Source: Pseudomonas persica
GTDB taxonomy: Bacteria > Pseudomonadota > Gammaproteobacteria > Pseudomonadales > Pseudomonadaceae
Direction of reading: 5' to 3'
DNA: 64,000 bases
NCBI RefSeq assembly: GCF_900291015.1
Contig: NZ_OLKL01000031.1
Location: 631 to 64,630 of the forward strand
Part shown: one piece after another, positions 52,001 to 60,101 of the stretch
Position numbering within the stretch: position 1 is the first letter of the stretch
Layout of the letters: each line of letters begins with the position of its first letter
Position numbers and translations under genes: made by a program
Notes under the pieces: model-generated
Told to the model about the DNA's origin: nothing
Databases searched by the model: none
Seen by the model: only the letters and a program-made list of their open reading frames with translations

Positions 52001-52889
52001 GCCAAGCGTTTCGGCTTTCGCGGCGCTGGTGCAGGCCGAGCTCAAGCTCTCGCCACTGGTCAAGTTGTCGGCACAGGAGGCCGTCGCGGCGCCGAATCTG
52101 TTCTGCTTCCACCCGTCTACCGGCCATGTGCAGGACTACCGCACGTTGCGGGCGCCGCTGCCAGCCTGGAACCTATGGGGGTTGCAGGCGGCTTACCTGA
52201 CCGACGACAGCGCTGCGCTGGGCGGCGACATCGACAGCCTGGCCGCGATCTACGTCGGGCACCTGCGTCAGCAACAACCGCAAGGGCCTTACAGCCTGCT
52301 GGGCTTCTCTCTCGGTGGCCTGCTGGCCATTGCCGCCGCCGCGCATCTGGAGCGTCAGGGCGAACGGGTGGCCTTCCTCGGCATTGTCGATTCGCAATAC
52401 CAGCATCGGGCGCCGGAAGACAGCGTCGAAGCGCTGCTGGCCGCGGCCGTGCCGGCCCTGACCGCGGACAGCCAGACACAGATGCGCCAATTGCCGCCAG
52501 CCATCCTTGCGGCCTTGAACGCACGACTCGAAGCCCTGCCGACTGCGGCACGCTTGCCGGAACTGGTGCAGTGGGCGCGTCAGCAAGGCCTGCAACTGGA
52601 CGGCGACAGCTGGGAGCATCTGCAAACCCGGCTGCGCTACCAGCAGCATACGCAGCATCTGTTGGCAACGTTCCAGCCGCCACGGTTAAGCTGTAATGTG
52701 CATGTCTGGTGGGCCAGCGACACCCTGGCCGATAGCGCCTTCACCGACCCGCACTGGGAGCGCCTGAGCAGTGGTCGATTGACCCGTGAGGTGATCCAGG
52801 CACAACACTTGACCATCCTCGAGCAGCCCGCCTTGCATCAACAACTGGGTGAACTGCTTGCGGCCTTCACCACAGGCGGAGCCGTTTGA
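49089..52889 (+). CDS. NRPS 4: degenerate condensation-like - A (Asp) - T - thioesterase
   Basis: A 1266-residue terminating NRPS. Residues ~1-395 are condensation-like but have LPALAADRG (~100-108) where HHxxxDG should be, so both His are missing. The segment EWQEYCG followed by RYGFQW matches a GWQDYY/GYGFAW segment in the N-terminal domain of NRPS 1, showing that the two belong to one subclass. The A domain has AADLGYT and code D-L-T-K-I-G-H-V (Asp). T Ser ~945 (LGGHSLAAV). The type I thioesterase has GFSLGG with nucleophile S1074, likely D1101 and H1240 (QAQHLTIL), and releases the finished peptide by hydrolysis or cyclisation. The bond before this residue must be formed by the C domain at the end of NRPS 3. 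Confidence 0.93.
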   Translation: MTAFEHREEAFALSPQQRSQWLAGLPAAHLVLEVAGELELARLQERLAALSAAHEALRLRARPEPGLQVPLQVVDATAPDAIGVEVQPLANDLYRVTLHLPALAADRGTLLRLAEALGSASAPVPDDEAMTYIQYSAWLQDMQGEEDAEQGRQFWASKALDEQASGELLYRQVSIDQADGPLTTRFTASTLLCMTLDNFCQRHDATPEQVLMTGWGVLLQRLSTGDTSALTLNWVHDCRDDYEELADCWGLFAKALPLRFEPASDSHFTRTLADLQAGCEHATEWQEYCGAGEASRYGFQWSTGFDQRFNTLGSDTSTFKVLDVQAIPAGIELLLVVDAINGGYQLSLCHLPGYYSEEAAQVLLEQLQSLLIDALGNPGKPLAELSLHSATFTTALAELHRPVEVQTFVSVPTGFSLCARQFQDHLALRDRHLHMSYAELDACSNQLAHYLRARGVGREDRVALYLERSAWMVLAMLAVHKCGAAFVPLDVQQPAQRSLTILQQAQPAFVLCGSAGNAPALPSVDSLDLRDTTCWQQQPMTALDIDVQPQDAAYVLFTSGSTGTPKSVIVEHGQLASYIASVSSRLALQPGERSAVVTALAADLGYTLLFPALLSGGELHVLDKDTAMNAQAWADWQARYPIDHLKIVPSLLDAWLIHTRSAAVLPRKQLILGGETCSPRLLQSLRELAPALAIFNHYGPTETTVGVAMHRLDPACDYRRLPLNDRLDGMRLYLLDEQQEVVAPGINAELYIAGPQVARGYLDAQQSSERFILRAGERLYRTGDMARYRYDGSLEISGRADRQVKIRGFRVELDEIQAQLASLPGVAQAAVECLAKGELGQQLFAFLTLAPGHSVSVAQLHGQAQDRLPDYMVPTLRIVEALPLMGNGKLDRKTLQQWADKVLDAVGSALPRTPLEALLAEVWAQVLGLERVGIDDDFFELGGHSLAAVTLASRLQTALSAPVTVNAVFTAPSVSAFAALVQAELKLSPLVKLSAQEAVAAPNLFCFHPSTGHVQDYRTLRAPLPAWNLWGLQAAYLTDDSAALGGDIDSLAAIYVGHLRQQQPQGPYSLLGFSLGGLLAIAAAAHLERQGERVAFLGIVDSQYQHRAPEDSVEALLAAAVPALTADSQTQMRQLPPAILAALNARLEALPTAARLPELVQWARQQGLQLDGDSWEHLQTRLRYQQHTQHLLATFQPPRLSCNVHVWWASDTLADSAFTDPHWERLSSGRLTREVIQAQHLTILEQPALHQQLGELLAAFTTGGAV

Positions 52890-52890
52890 A

Positions 52891-54534
52891 ATGGATTTGT
52901 TGATACTCATGGCCAAACGCTCGTGGCGCGCGCTGCTGATCGCGACCCTGACCGGCCTGATCTGTGGGTTGGCGGCGGCGGGCCTGATCGCCACCATTAA
53001 CCAGAGCCTCGAAGTGTTCGATCAATTGCGCCCGGCCGATGGCTGGTATTTCGCCGGGTTGGTGCTGCTGGTCGCGGTGTCGCGGGTGATTTCCGACGTC
53101 AGCCTGCTGCGCCTGGGCCAAGGCGCCGTGCATGACATGCGCCTGCACCTGAGCGCCAAGCTGATCGACACCCCTTACGCGCAACTGCAACGCCTGGGCA
53201 AGCATCGCCTGCTGGCGATGCTCACCGACGATACCCAGACCATCAGCCAAGCGGTAGAGCTGGTGCCGATCCTGCTGGTCAACGCAGGAATCATCGTCGC
53301 CTGCCTGGGTTATCTGGGCTGGCTGAGCCTGCCGCTGCTACTGCTGACCCTGTCGTTGATCGTGCTGGGCAGCCTCAGCTTCAACTGGCCGCAGCGCCGG
53401 GCACTGACGTCGATCTCCCGTGCCCGTGAGCTCAAGGACCAGTTGTTCGATCAATACCGCCTGCTGACTGACGGCAGCAAGGAACTGCAGCTCAACCATC
53501 CGCGCCGCCAGCACTTCTTCAGCCGCCTGCTGTTGCCGGCAAGCAAGCAATACCGCGAGGACTTCGTGCGTGGCATGAGCATCTATGCGGTGGTGCTCAA
53601 CTGGGGCAATGCGGTGTTCTACATGCTGATCGGCGTGGTGTTGTTCGTCGCTCCGCACTTCATCGAGCTGAGCGCCAGCCTGGTAACCGGCTATATCCTC
53701 GCCATCCTCTACCTGATCACCCCGTTGTCGGAACTGATGCACGCCCTGCCCACTCTGGGGCGGGCGAGCGTCGCGCTGAACAAGATCCGCGCACTGGAAG
53801 GTGAAATGGAAGGCGCCAGCGAGACTGTCGAGTCGATCCCGCCGACCCAGGTACGCAGCCTGGTCTGCCGCCAGGTCGCTCACACCTACTACCGTGAACG
53901 CGAGGACGGCCATTTCACCCTGGGGCCCATCGATCTCACCCTCAATGCCGGCGAAACGGTATTCATCACCGGCGGCAACGGCAGCGGCAAGACCACACTG
54001 GCCATGCTGCTGACCGGCCTTTATCGCCCGGAAAACGGTGACATCGTGCTCGACGAACAAGTGTCGTCAGCCAACGACAATCACCATTACCGCCAGCATT
54101 TCTCGGCAATCTTCACCGACTTCTGCCTGTTCGAGAACCTGTTGAACGGCGACGACCCGCAGCGGGTGCAGCAGGCCCGGGACTACCTGGCTCACCTGCA
54201 ACTGGACCACAAGGTGCAGATCGAGGACGGGCAGTTGACCACGCTTTCACTGTCCACCGGCCAACGCAAGCGCCTGGCCCTGCTCAGCGCCTGGCTGGAC
54301 GACCGCCCCTGCTACCTGTTCGATGAGTGGGCGGCGGACCAGGACCCGGTGTTCAAGCATTTCTTCTACCACCGCATCCTCTCGGACCTGCGCGAGCGCG
54401 GCAAACTGGTAGTGGTCATTTCCCACGATGACGCGTATTTCGGTTTGGCGGACCGCCTGATTCGCATCGAGAATGGTGCACTCTCTGACATCACCCCTGT
54501 TGCCGAGAGCGAAGGCCTCGTGAAAGTCCTGTAG
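52891..54534 (+). CDS. Cyclic-peptide-type ABC exporter (PvdE/SyrD-like)
   Basis: A 547-residue fused ABC half-transporter: six predicted membrane helices (to ~residue 300), then a nucleotide-binding domain with Walker A GGNGSGKTT (~361), LSTGQRKRLALL signature and Walker B CYLFDEWAADQDP. The DEWAADQDP form is typical of the TIGR01194 family (PvdE, SyrD) that moves NRPS products or their precursors across the inner membrane. The ATG is 1 base after the NRPS stop, so it belongs to the same operon. Likely role: export of the acylated peptide to the periplasm. In pyoverdine systems PvdE moves the precursor, which is then matured; whether maturation occurs here is unknown. Confidence 0.92.
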   Translation: MDLLILMAKRSWRALLIATLTGLICGLAAAGLIATINQSLEVFDQLRPADGWYFAGLVLLVAVSRVISDVSLLRLGQGAVHDMRLHLSAKLIDTPYAQLQRLGKHRLLAMLTDDTQTISQAVELVPILLVNAGIIVACLGYLGWLSLPLLLLTLSLIVLGSLSFNWPQRRALTSISRARELKDQLFDQYRLLTDGSKELQLNHPRRQHFFSRLLLPASKQYREDFVRGMSIYAVVLNWGNAVFYMLIGVVLFVAPHFIELSASLVTGYILAILYLITPLSELMHALPTLGRASVALNKIRALEGEMEGASETVESIPPTQVRSLVCRQVAHTYYREREDGHFTLGPIDLTLNAGETVFITGGNGSGKTTLAMLLTGLYRPENGDIVLDEQVSSANDNHHYRQHFSAIFTDFCLFENLLNGDDPQRVQQARDYLAHLQLDHKVQIEDGQLTTLSLSTGQRKRLALLSAWLDDRPCYLFDEWAADQDPVFKHFFYHRILSDLRERGKLVVVISHDDAYFGLADRLIRIENGALSDITPVAESEGLVKVL

Positions 54535-54604
54535 GAGGTTGCCCAGCGCCATGGGCTGCGCTGTCGCACAGGGAACAAAGCCTCAGCAAGCGCCGCTTTA
54601 CCCA

Positions 54605-54719
54605 GTGGGAGCGGCCTTGTGTCGCGATAGGGCCGCAACGCGGCCCCCGGATTGATGCGCAACAGTTGAAATTGCTGGGGCTGCTTTACGGCCCTATCGC
54701 GACACAAGGCCGCTCCCAC
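54605..54719. repeat. REP doublet (REPIN-like) with perfect 31-bp inverted arms
   Basis: The arms at 54605-54635 and 54689-54719 are exact reverse complements over 31 bases, beginning GTGGGAGCGGCCTTGTGTCG, and are separated by 53 bases. This sequence type is a common dispersed Pseudomonas REP, mobilised by RayT-type transposases elsewhere in the genome. It lies in the space between the convergent exporter and reductase genes, where REPs are normally found. The strong hairpin may also protect or end both transcripts. Confidence 0.93.
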
Positions 54720-54788
54720 AGGGGCCCTGCTAAATCAATGAGTTGGCATTTGCTCTATAGAAGCGAGCACGCTCACTCCTGCAGGGGC

Positions 54789-55568
54789 TCACTCATAGAT
54801 GTAATGCAGATAGCTGATCTGTTCCGCCAGCGGCAGGCGATGCAGTTTGGGGCAGGACTCGCAGAGCACCGCCGGCTCACCTTCGACAGGTGCATGCAAC
54901 TGGTAATGCAGGCAGCAATGCCGACGCAGCGGCAATTGCGGACAAATTTCCGGTGCCGGTGACTCCACCATCCGTTGCAAGCCCCGCAACTTCAGACGCC
55001 CACTATTGACGGTAACTGGCTCCAGCCATGCATGCGCGTCGGCGAAGCCCTCTCGGGACAGGTCCGCATCCATTCGCACAAACGCACCGTCCCAGATCGC
55101 GACCATGTTGCCCCAGAGCACTTTTGGCGCCAGGCCGCCGGCGACAGCCAGAGTGGCGAACAGCGGTGCCAGATGCTCGTGAATCAAGCGCGACCAATAG
55201 GCACCACGATCTTGTGCCGCCAGGGCCGGCAATGGCTCGGCCAGCCCCAGCGCCCGGGGCTGCCCGTCATCGTGAAACAGCACGAACGCCTCGTCCCAGA
55301 AGTCGATCGCACCACCGCGCGTGAGTACGCAGGCCAGCGTGGCAGGTAGGACGATGCTCATGTAGTTCATCGACCACTGGGAAACCACGGCCGCGCTGTT
55401 CACCCCTGGGTACAGCAAGGCGAACCGCGTCAGCAAGGGTTGCAATACCTCAGGGTCGGCAAGCCGGTTCAAGGGAATGGCAGTTTGATCGCCGGGCTCA
55501 CGCTGGATGACCCGCTGAATTGGCGGCCAGGCCTGGTTGAGCCATTCTGGAAATTCGATAACGGGCAT
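54789..55568 (-). CDS. FhuF-like ferric-siderophore reductase
   Basis: A 259-residue cytoplasmic protein of the FhuF/siderophore-iron reductase type. The C-terminal Cys set RHCCLHYQL...VLCESC (CC-x16-CxxC) would bind the 2Fe-2S centre; classical FhuF has CC-x10-CxxC, so the spacing is longer here. The body has GNMVAIWDGAF and LLTRFALLYPGV blocks seen in relatives. It reduces Fe(III) bound to an imported siderophore so that iron is released in the cytoplasm. It is convergent with the biosynthetic operon and divergent from the next ABC transporter, with a Fur-box-like site in the shared promoter region. This location implies a role in release from this lipopeptide. Confidence 0.85.
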   Translation of the reverse strand: MPVIEFPEWLNQAWPPIQRVIQREPGDQTAIPLNRLADPEVLQPLLTRFALLYPGVNSAAVVSQWSMNYMSIVLPATLACVLTRGGAIDFWDEAFVLFHDDGQPRALGLAEPLPALAAQDRGAYWSRLIHEHLAPLFATLAVAGGLAPKVLWGNMVAIWDGAFVRMDADLSREGFADAHAWLEPVTVNSGRLKLRGLQRMVESPAPEICPQLPLRRHCCLHYQLHAPVEGEPAVLCESCPKLHRLPLAEQISYLHYIYE

Positions 55569-55590
55569 CCCGCAGCTTTCCCTAATTAAT

Positions 55591-55609
55591 GCAAACGATT
55601 AGCATTGGC
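55591..55609. promoter_or_regulatory. Candidate Fur box between the reductase and ABC transporter genes
   Basis: The 19-mer GCAAACGATTAGCATTGGC matches the Fur consensus at about 12 of 19 positions by eye, including GAT.A.CATT in the core. It lies 23 bases upstream of the reductase start and 63 bases before the divergent ABC transporter, well placed to repress both when iron is plentiful. Confidence 0.65.
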
Positions 55610-55671
55610 CGATCCTATCTTTCCTCTCTTGCAAACTCAACGTCGCTGGCGACCGGGCCCATCCAAACCTC

Positions 55672-57375
55672 ATGCAAACTCTACGCAACTTCTGGCGTCT
55701 CGCAGGGCCTTTCTGGGCTTCTGAAGAAAAGTACCCGGCTTTGCTGTTGCTGGTGGCCACCGTGCTGATGACCCTGTGCCTGGTGGGGGTCAACATCCTG
55801 ACCAACTTCTGGAACCTGCATTTCTACAACGCCTTGCAGGCGATGGATTACCACGGTTTCATCGTCGGCAGCGTGCAGTTCATCCTGCTCCAGATAGGCA
55901 CCGCCACCTTCACCGTCGCCGCATTTCACTTCCAGCAGAAGCTGACACTGCGTTGGCGTCGCTGGGCCACCCACAACCTGCTGGAGCAATGGCTGGGCAG
56001 TCAGCGTTACCAGAAGCTGAAGCTAACCGAAAACGAAGTCGACAACCCCGATCAGCGGATTGCCGAAGATATCGACCTGTTCATAGTCAAGTCGCTGAAA
56101 CTGACCCTGGGTCTGTTGACCTCGGTGGTATCGCTGTTCTCCTTTCTGCACATCATCTGGCAGGCCTCCAGCCTGGTCAGCGTGCCGTTTGCCGGTGACT
56201 CGGTGATCATTCCCGGGTTGCTGGTGTGGATCGCCATAGTCTACGCACTGGCAGGCACCGGGCTGGCGTTCTGGCTGGGGCGTGCATTGCCACGCCTGAA
56301 CTTCCTGCAACAGCGGCGCGAAGCCGACTTTCGTTTCTCGCTGATGCGCCTGCGGGAGAACGCCGACTCAGTGGCACTGTACAAGGGTGAAGCTGCGGAA
56401 AACCTGCGATTCAATCAACGCCTGGAGGCAGCGCTGGAGAACTTCTGGGCGCTGGTGAAAAAGCAGAAGCTGATCATGGGTTACTCGACCTTCTACCTGC
56501 GCAGTGCCACGGTCATCCCGATGTTCATCATGGCGCCACAGTTCTTCGCCGGCGCCTTCCCCCTCGGTCGCCTGACCCAGATCAGCGCCGCCTTCGGCGA
56601 GGTGCACTCGGCGATCGCCTATCTGGTCGAGGTATTCCCGGAGCTTTCGGCGTGGAAATCGGTGATCGACCGACTGATCGGCTTTCAGGAGCGCCTAGAC
56701 ACGGTTGAGGTCAACTCGAGTGTCATCGAAGGGCACCAGGCCGAAGGCTTGGAGATCAAGGATCTGAGCATCTGGTTACCCAACGGCCGGCACTTGCTCG
56801 AAGGCTTCACTCTTTCACTCAAGCCCGCTGACAGCTTGCTGATCAGCGCGCCGTCCGGCCACGGCAAGTCGACCTTCATTCGCACGGTCACAGGGCTCTG
56901 GCCCCATGCGCGAGGTTCGGTCAGCTATGACCGCGGGCACTCGCTGACCCTCTCGCAAAAACCCTACCTGCCGTTGGGCAGCCTGCGGGAGGCGCTGTGG
57001 TACCCCAATCAACGAGATCGCCAAGCAGACGCCATGCTTCGCTTGGCCATGCAACAAGTCGGCCTGCAACACCTGAGCGAACAACTGGATCTGGAGCATG
57101 ACTGGTCGCAGAAACTGAGCATCGGTGAACAGCAACGCTGTGCCTTCATCCGCGCCCTGCTGGCACGCCCCGCAGTGCTGTTTCTCGACGAGAGCACCTC
57201 GGCGCTGGACGCCGCGAACGAAGCGCGCTGCTATCAGTTGCTCAAACAAGCACTCCCGGACACCATTCTGATCAGCGTCGGACACAATTCGTCGCTGGAA
57301 CGCTACCACGGGCTCGTTCTGGAGTTGCAAAGCGAGGCTCAGTGGCTGCAACGAAAAGTCGAACAAACGGTATAA
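55672..57375 (+). CDS. SbmA/YddA-like fused ABC transporter
   Basis: A 567-residue protein: an SbmA/BacA-type membrane domain (NILTNFWNLHFYNALQAMDY, RWRRWATHNLLEQWLGSQRY, PDQRIAEDIDLF) followed by an ATPase domain with Walker A APSGHGKST (~395), LSIGEQQRCAFIRALL signature and Walker B VLFLDESTSALD. This YddA-like architecture is often found in siderophore loci and transports peptides or siderophores across the inner membrane. ATG 55672 is followed by a plausible cytoplasmic start (MQTLRNFWRLAGPFW). It is divergent from the reductase gene and probably iron-regulated. Whether it imports the ferric lipopeptide or exports or recycles it cannot be told from sequence. Confidence 0.85.
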   Translation: MQTLRNFWRLAGPFWASEEKYPALLLLVATVLMTLCLVGVNILTNFWNLHFYNALQAMDYHGFIVGSVQFILLQIGTATFTVAAFHFQQKLTLRWRRWATHNLLEQWLGSQRYQKLKLTENEVDNPDQRIAEDIDLFIVKSLKLTLGLLTSVVSLFSFLHIIWQASSLVSVPFAGDSVIIPGLLVWIAIVYALAGTGLAFWLGRALPRLNFLQQRREADFRFSLMRLRENADSVALYKGEAAENLRFNQRLEAALENFWALVKKQKLIMGYSTFYLRSATVIPMFIMAPQFFAGAFPLGRLTQISAAFGEVHSAIAYLVEVFPELSAWKSVIDRLIGFQERLDTVEVNSSVIEGHQAEGLEIKDLSIWLPNGRHLLEGFTLSLKPADSLLISAPSGHGKSTFIRTVTGLWPHARGSVSYDRGHSLTLSQKPYLPLGSLREALWYPNQRDRQADAMLRLAMQQVGLQHLSEQLDLEHDWSQKLSIGEQQRCAFIRALLARPAVLFLDESTSALDAANEARCYQLLKQALPDTILISVGHNSSLERYHGLVLELQSEAQWLQRKVEQTV

Positions 57376-57429
57376 CGGGGCTGAATCCAGTGCGCTGAAA
57401 ATCCAGCAGGGCTCTCCCTTCATGAAGTC

Positions 57430-57543
57430 GTCATTCTCGATCGCGCATCCTGCTGGGGGTACCGACGGGTATTTCTGGGGGTACATTTCTACTTCTGCAA
57501 ACCAAAAATACCGCCCTAGAGCCCTGTCCAAATGTTCTTTGGC
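57430..57543 (+). repeat. Right copy of the ~113-bp imperfect direct repeat flanking the siderophore locus
   Basis: Partner of 7156-7268, about 75% identical. It starts 55 bases after the ABC transporter stop and lies in a 306-base gap before the arsenic-resistance genes. Similarity extends weakly past the end to a shared TTTTTGA at 57554-57560. The surrounding gap holds no other gene I can support. Confidence 0.6.
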
Positions 57544-57681
57544 AGCTCAGATATTTTTGACACGCCTGAGAGGCTTTCTAGGCCATGAGCCGCTGGTTCC
57601 CCCTCAACGAGAGATAGCTCACGTCGAAATCATTGGATCTCGTCGAATGCCCACTATCAACCCATAGCCGCCAGTCGACCT

Positions 57682-58893
57682 TCACTCTGGGTGCTGGTCA
57701 TGAAGCGGTTTTGTCGGCAGTCTGAGGCATCCCCCTAATGCCACAGCGACCATACTCGCCATCAGCAACAGCATCATTGGGCCGCCCTGAGCACTCAACA
57801 CAAAAGCTGCAGCAAATGGACCAGCGGCCTGAGCGAGAAGCATGGGACGCGCCAGTGCTCCCATCCGTGCACCATATCCCTGGGGGCCAAAAAGCACCAA
57901 CGGTAATGTGCCTCTGGCGATGGTCAGAATTCCCATACCCGCGCCGTAGAGCGCCGCTCCAGGGAATGCCAACCAAGGCACGCCAGGGATAAACAGGCAG
58001 ATACCGATGAAACTCACCAATACACCGACACGAGCAGACCAGCTCGGGTGAAGATGTCGAGCAATCGAGAATTCCAGCACTCTTGCTACCACCTGCGCTG
58101 GCCCAATGACCATCCCGACTGCCAATACCGTGACCGTTGGCAGACCCAGTTGCTTGAGCGCTGCGAGCAGGTGAACAGAGAGGCTGGCCATGACGAAGGC
58201 GACTACCGTCAGCAGACCTGCCACAAGCCAGAAAAGGCGGCGGCTACGCTCATCGAGCGTCACCTGAGCCAGTTCTTCTGAGGCTGATTCTTTTCCTGAG
58301 CCGAGCGGTTTCGGTACCGCCAGCCAATGAAGAGGCAGGCCGACCACCACATGTATCGCAGCTAGCACCAAGCAGGTATCCCGCCAGCCTATCCATGACT
58401 CCAGTGCCGCCAACGCGGGCCATCCGACAGTGCTGGCAAAGCCGCCAATCAAGGTCAGTCCCGTTATTGCACCCCGCGCACGCTCTCCCAGCAACGTCCC
58501 CAGAGTGGCAAATGCCGCGTCATACAAGCCCGTGGCCATGGCTACGCCGAGGAGCGACCAAGCCAGGTAATAGAGCCACAGAGAGCTGGCGAACGACATC
58601 AGCAGGAGACCTGTCCCCAGCATCAGCGAGCTAAAAACAAGGACCGAGCGCCCGCCGCGACGGTCAATCAATCGGCCAGCCAGCGGAGAGCAAAGGCCAG
58701 CAACCAGCATGCCCCAGGACAGTCCGGCCACGACAAACGATAGCGACCAGCCCATATCGCGAGCAATTGGACCTGCCAGGACTGCCGGCAGGTAGAACGT
58801 CGAAGCCCAAGCCAAGATCTGGGTGATGCCCAAGGTGAACACCAACCGAGTGCGACCCACGGTGGCTGGCAGGAGCTGTTCATGTCGAGTCAC
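57682..58893 (-). CDS. MFS transporter of an organoarsenical-resistance cluster
   Basis: A 403-residue twelve-helix major facilitator. GTG 58893 is used because AAGGA is 5 bases upstream; longer frames run through the operator region. Signature segments: LVFTLGITQILAWASTFYLP in helix 1, GRLIDRRGGRSVLVF for the loop 2-3 motif, and GWRDTCLVLAAIHVVVGLP near the end of the first half. It is divergent from a MarR regulator gene with two TTGTTA/TAACAA palindromes between them, so the MarR protein very likely controls it. Given the ArsN1-like gene alongside, the substrate may be an arsenical or a related toxic compound; sequence does not decide. Confidence 0.82.
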   Translation of the reverse strand: MTRHEQLLPATVGRTRLVFTLGITQILAWASTFYLPAVLAGPIARDMGWSLSFVVAGLSWGMLVAGLCSPLAGRLIDRRGGRSVLVFSSLMLGTGLLLMSFASSLWLYYLAWSLLGVAMATGLYDAAFATLGTLLGERARGAITGLTLIGGFASTVGWPALAALESWIGWRDTCLVLAAIHVVVGLPLHWLAVPKPLGSGKESASEELAQVTLDERSRRLFWLVAGLLTVVAFVMASLSVHLLAALKQLGLPTVTVLAVGMVIGPAQVVARVLEFSIARHLHPSWSARVGVLVSFIGICLFIPGVPWLAFPGAALYGAGMGILTIARGTLPLVLFGPQGYGARMGALARPMLLAQAAGPFAAAFVLSAQGGPMMLLLMASMVAVALGGCLRLPTKPLHDQHPE

Positions 58894-58908
58894 GGAAGTC
58901 CTTATTAT

Positions 58909-58925
58909 GGTTGTTAGTAACAACC
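58909..58925. promoter_or_regulatory. MarR-type operator 1 (perfect palindrome)
   Basis: GGTTGTTA-G-TAACAACC has perfect 8-base arms around one central base. It lies 16 bases upstream of the MFS start codon, so repressor binding would block that promoter. Confidence 0.75.
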
Positions 58926-58996
58926 AATTTAGTCGACGGAGCTCTGAAAGGTCAATCTGATGACCGGTCAGTTGACGACCGCGCTCATCGCCCATA

Positions 58997-59012
58997 TTGT
59001 TGCAGGTAACAA
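58997..59012. promoter_or_regulatory. MarR-type operator 2
   Basis: TTGTTGC-AG-GTAACAA is a near-palindromic copy of operator 1 and lies 16 bases before the MarR start codon, implying autoregulation. A further half-like copy (TTGTTGTTACTGCCAAC) lies at about 59552-59568, before the acetyltransferase gene. Confidence 0.65.
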
Positions 59013-59027
59013 CTAACTGGAAATGAC

Positions 59028-59522
59028 ATGCTGAACAAGCACAACGACGACCTTAGCCGTGATGCTGAAGACCTCTACGAAGCCCTGAATCAGCTGGTGC
59101 GCGTCTACCAGTTCAGGGATCGCGATCGCATCTGCTGCTACGACGTATCCGTCACCCAGTGCTACGCCATCGAGACCTTGGTGAAGCAGGGACCACTACG
59201 TCTGCAGGCGCTGGCCGAGGAAATGTTCCTGGACAAGAGCACGGCTAGCCGTGTCGTCGATACGCTGGAGCGCAAAGGGTATGTCTTCCGCGTGGAAGAT
59301 CCGGAAGACCGCCGTGCCGTGCGGGTCCAGGCTACCGAAGCCGGTGCCGTCCTGTACGAGCGCATACGTGATGATCTCATCAATGAAGAAAAGGCGATGA
59401 TCAGTTGCATGGCACCGGAAGTACGCCAGGGAGCCCTGACGCTCCTGCGGCAGTTGACCCGCGCTGCTGAGGTCCGTTGTGGCTTGGCAAACGAGAGTTG
59501 CTCAGCCAAGCCGCAAGAATAA
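59028..59522 (+). CDS. MarR-family regulator with a Cys-rich N-terminal sensor region
   Basis: A 164-residue winged-helix protein. HTH: RLQALAEEMFLDKSTASRVV with following helix DTLERKGYVFR, and the wing VEDPEDRRAVRVQAT typical of MarR. Unusual for MarR are three cysteines before the HTH (C36-C37 and C45, RICCYDVSVTQCYAIE) plus C151 and C158 near the C-terminus. Trivalent arsenicals bind such thiols, so this could be a thiol sensor for As(III) or an organoarsenical. It is divergent from the MFS gene and lies 63 bases before the ArsN1-like gene on its own strand. DNA-binding fold certain; inducer is inference. Confidence 0.85.
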   Translation: MLNKHNDDLSRDAEDLYEALNQLVRVYQFRDRDRICCYDVSVTQCYAIETLVKQGPLRLQALAEEMFLDKSTASRVVDTLERKGYVFRVEDPEDRRAVRVQATEAGAVLYERIRDDLINEEKAMISCMAPEVRQGALTLLRQLTRAAEVRCGLANESCSAKPQE

Positions 59523-59585
59523 TGAGGGGGAGATCCTTTTTTTTTAACTAAATTGTTGTTACTGCCAACTTAAAAAGGAAGCCAG

Positions 59586-60101
59586 ATGCAGATTCGCCCC
59601 GCTCAGCTCGGTGATGTTCAGGCCATCGCCGAGATTTACAACCAAGGGATCGATGACCGTAGCTCTACGTTTGAGACCCAGCCTCGGACCGCTATGGATG
59701 TACAGCCCTGGGTTGCCGATATGTCTCGCTTCCCGGTGCTGGTCGTCGAGCTGGACGGCGCAGTGGTGGCGTGGGCAAACCTGAGCAGCTACCGGGCGCG
59801 CTCCTGCTATGCCGGCATCGCTGATTTCTCGATTTACTTGCGGCGAGATGTCCGTGGGCGTGGCATCGGCAAGGCACTGCTGAACGCACTGTTGAGCGAA
59901 GCAGAAGCACGGGGCTTCTGGAAAGTCCTTTCCCGCATTTTCACCTTCAACGAAGCGAGCCTCGCGCTCTGCCAATCCTGCGGTTTCCGAAAGGTCGGAG
60001 TCTATGAAAAACATGCATGCCTTGAAGGACGCTGGCTTGATTGCGCCATCGTTGAGCGAGTCTTCCCCTCCAACCAACCTGACACAGGAGAACGAGCATG
60101 A
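59586..60101 (+). CDS. arsN1: ArsN1-like GNAT N-acetyltransferase (arsinothricin/phosphinothricin type)
   Basis: A 171-residue GNAT enzyme. The acetyl-CoA loop is RRDVRGRGIGKALLNALL; other family marks are IAEIYNQGIDDRSSTFET near the N-terminus, AWANLSSYRARSCYAGIADF, FWKVLSRIFTFNEASLALCQ and VGVYEKHACLEGRWLD. This pattern is that of ArsN1 and phosphinothricin acetyltransferases, which detoxify arsinothricin (an organoarsenical glutamate analogue) or phosphinothricin by acetylating the amino group. AAAAGGAAG precedes the ATG. It is in an operon with the MarR gene upstream and overlaps the flavoprotein gene by ATGA. The arsenic context favours the ArsN1 role. Confidence 0.85.
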   Translation: MQIRPAQLGDVQAIAEIYNQGIDDRSSTFETQPRTAMDVQPWVADMSRFPVLVVELDGAVVAWANLSSYRARSCYAGIADFSIYLRRDVRGRGIGKALLNALLSEAEARGFWKVLSRIFTFNEASLALCQSCGFRKVGVYEKHACLEGRWLDCAIVERVFPSNQPDTGERA

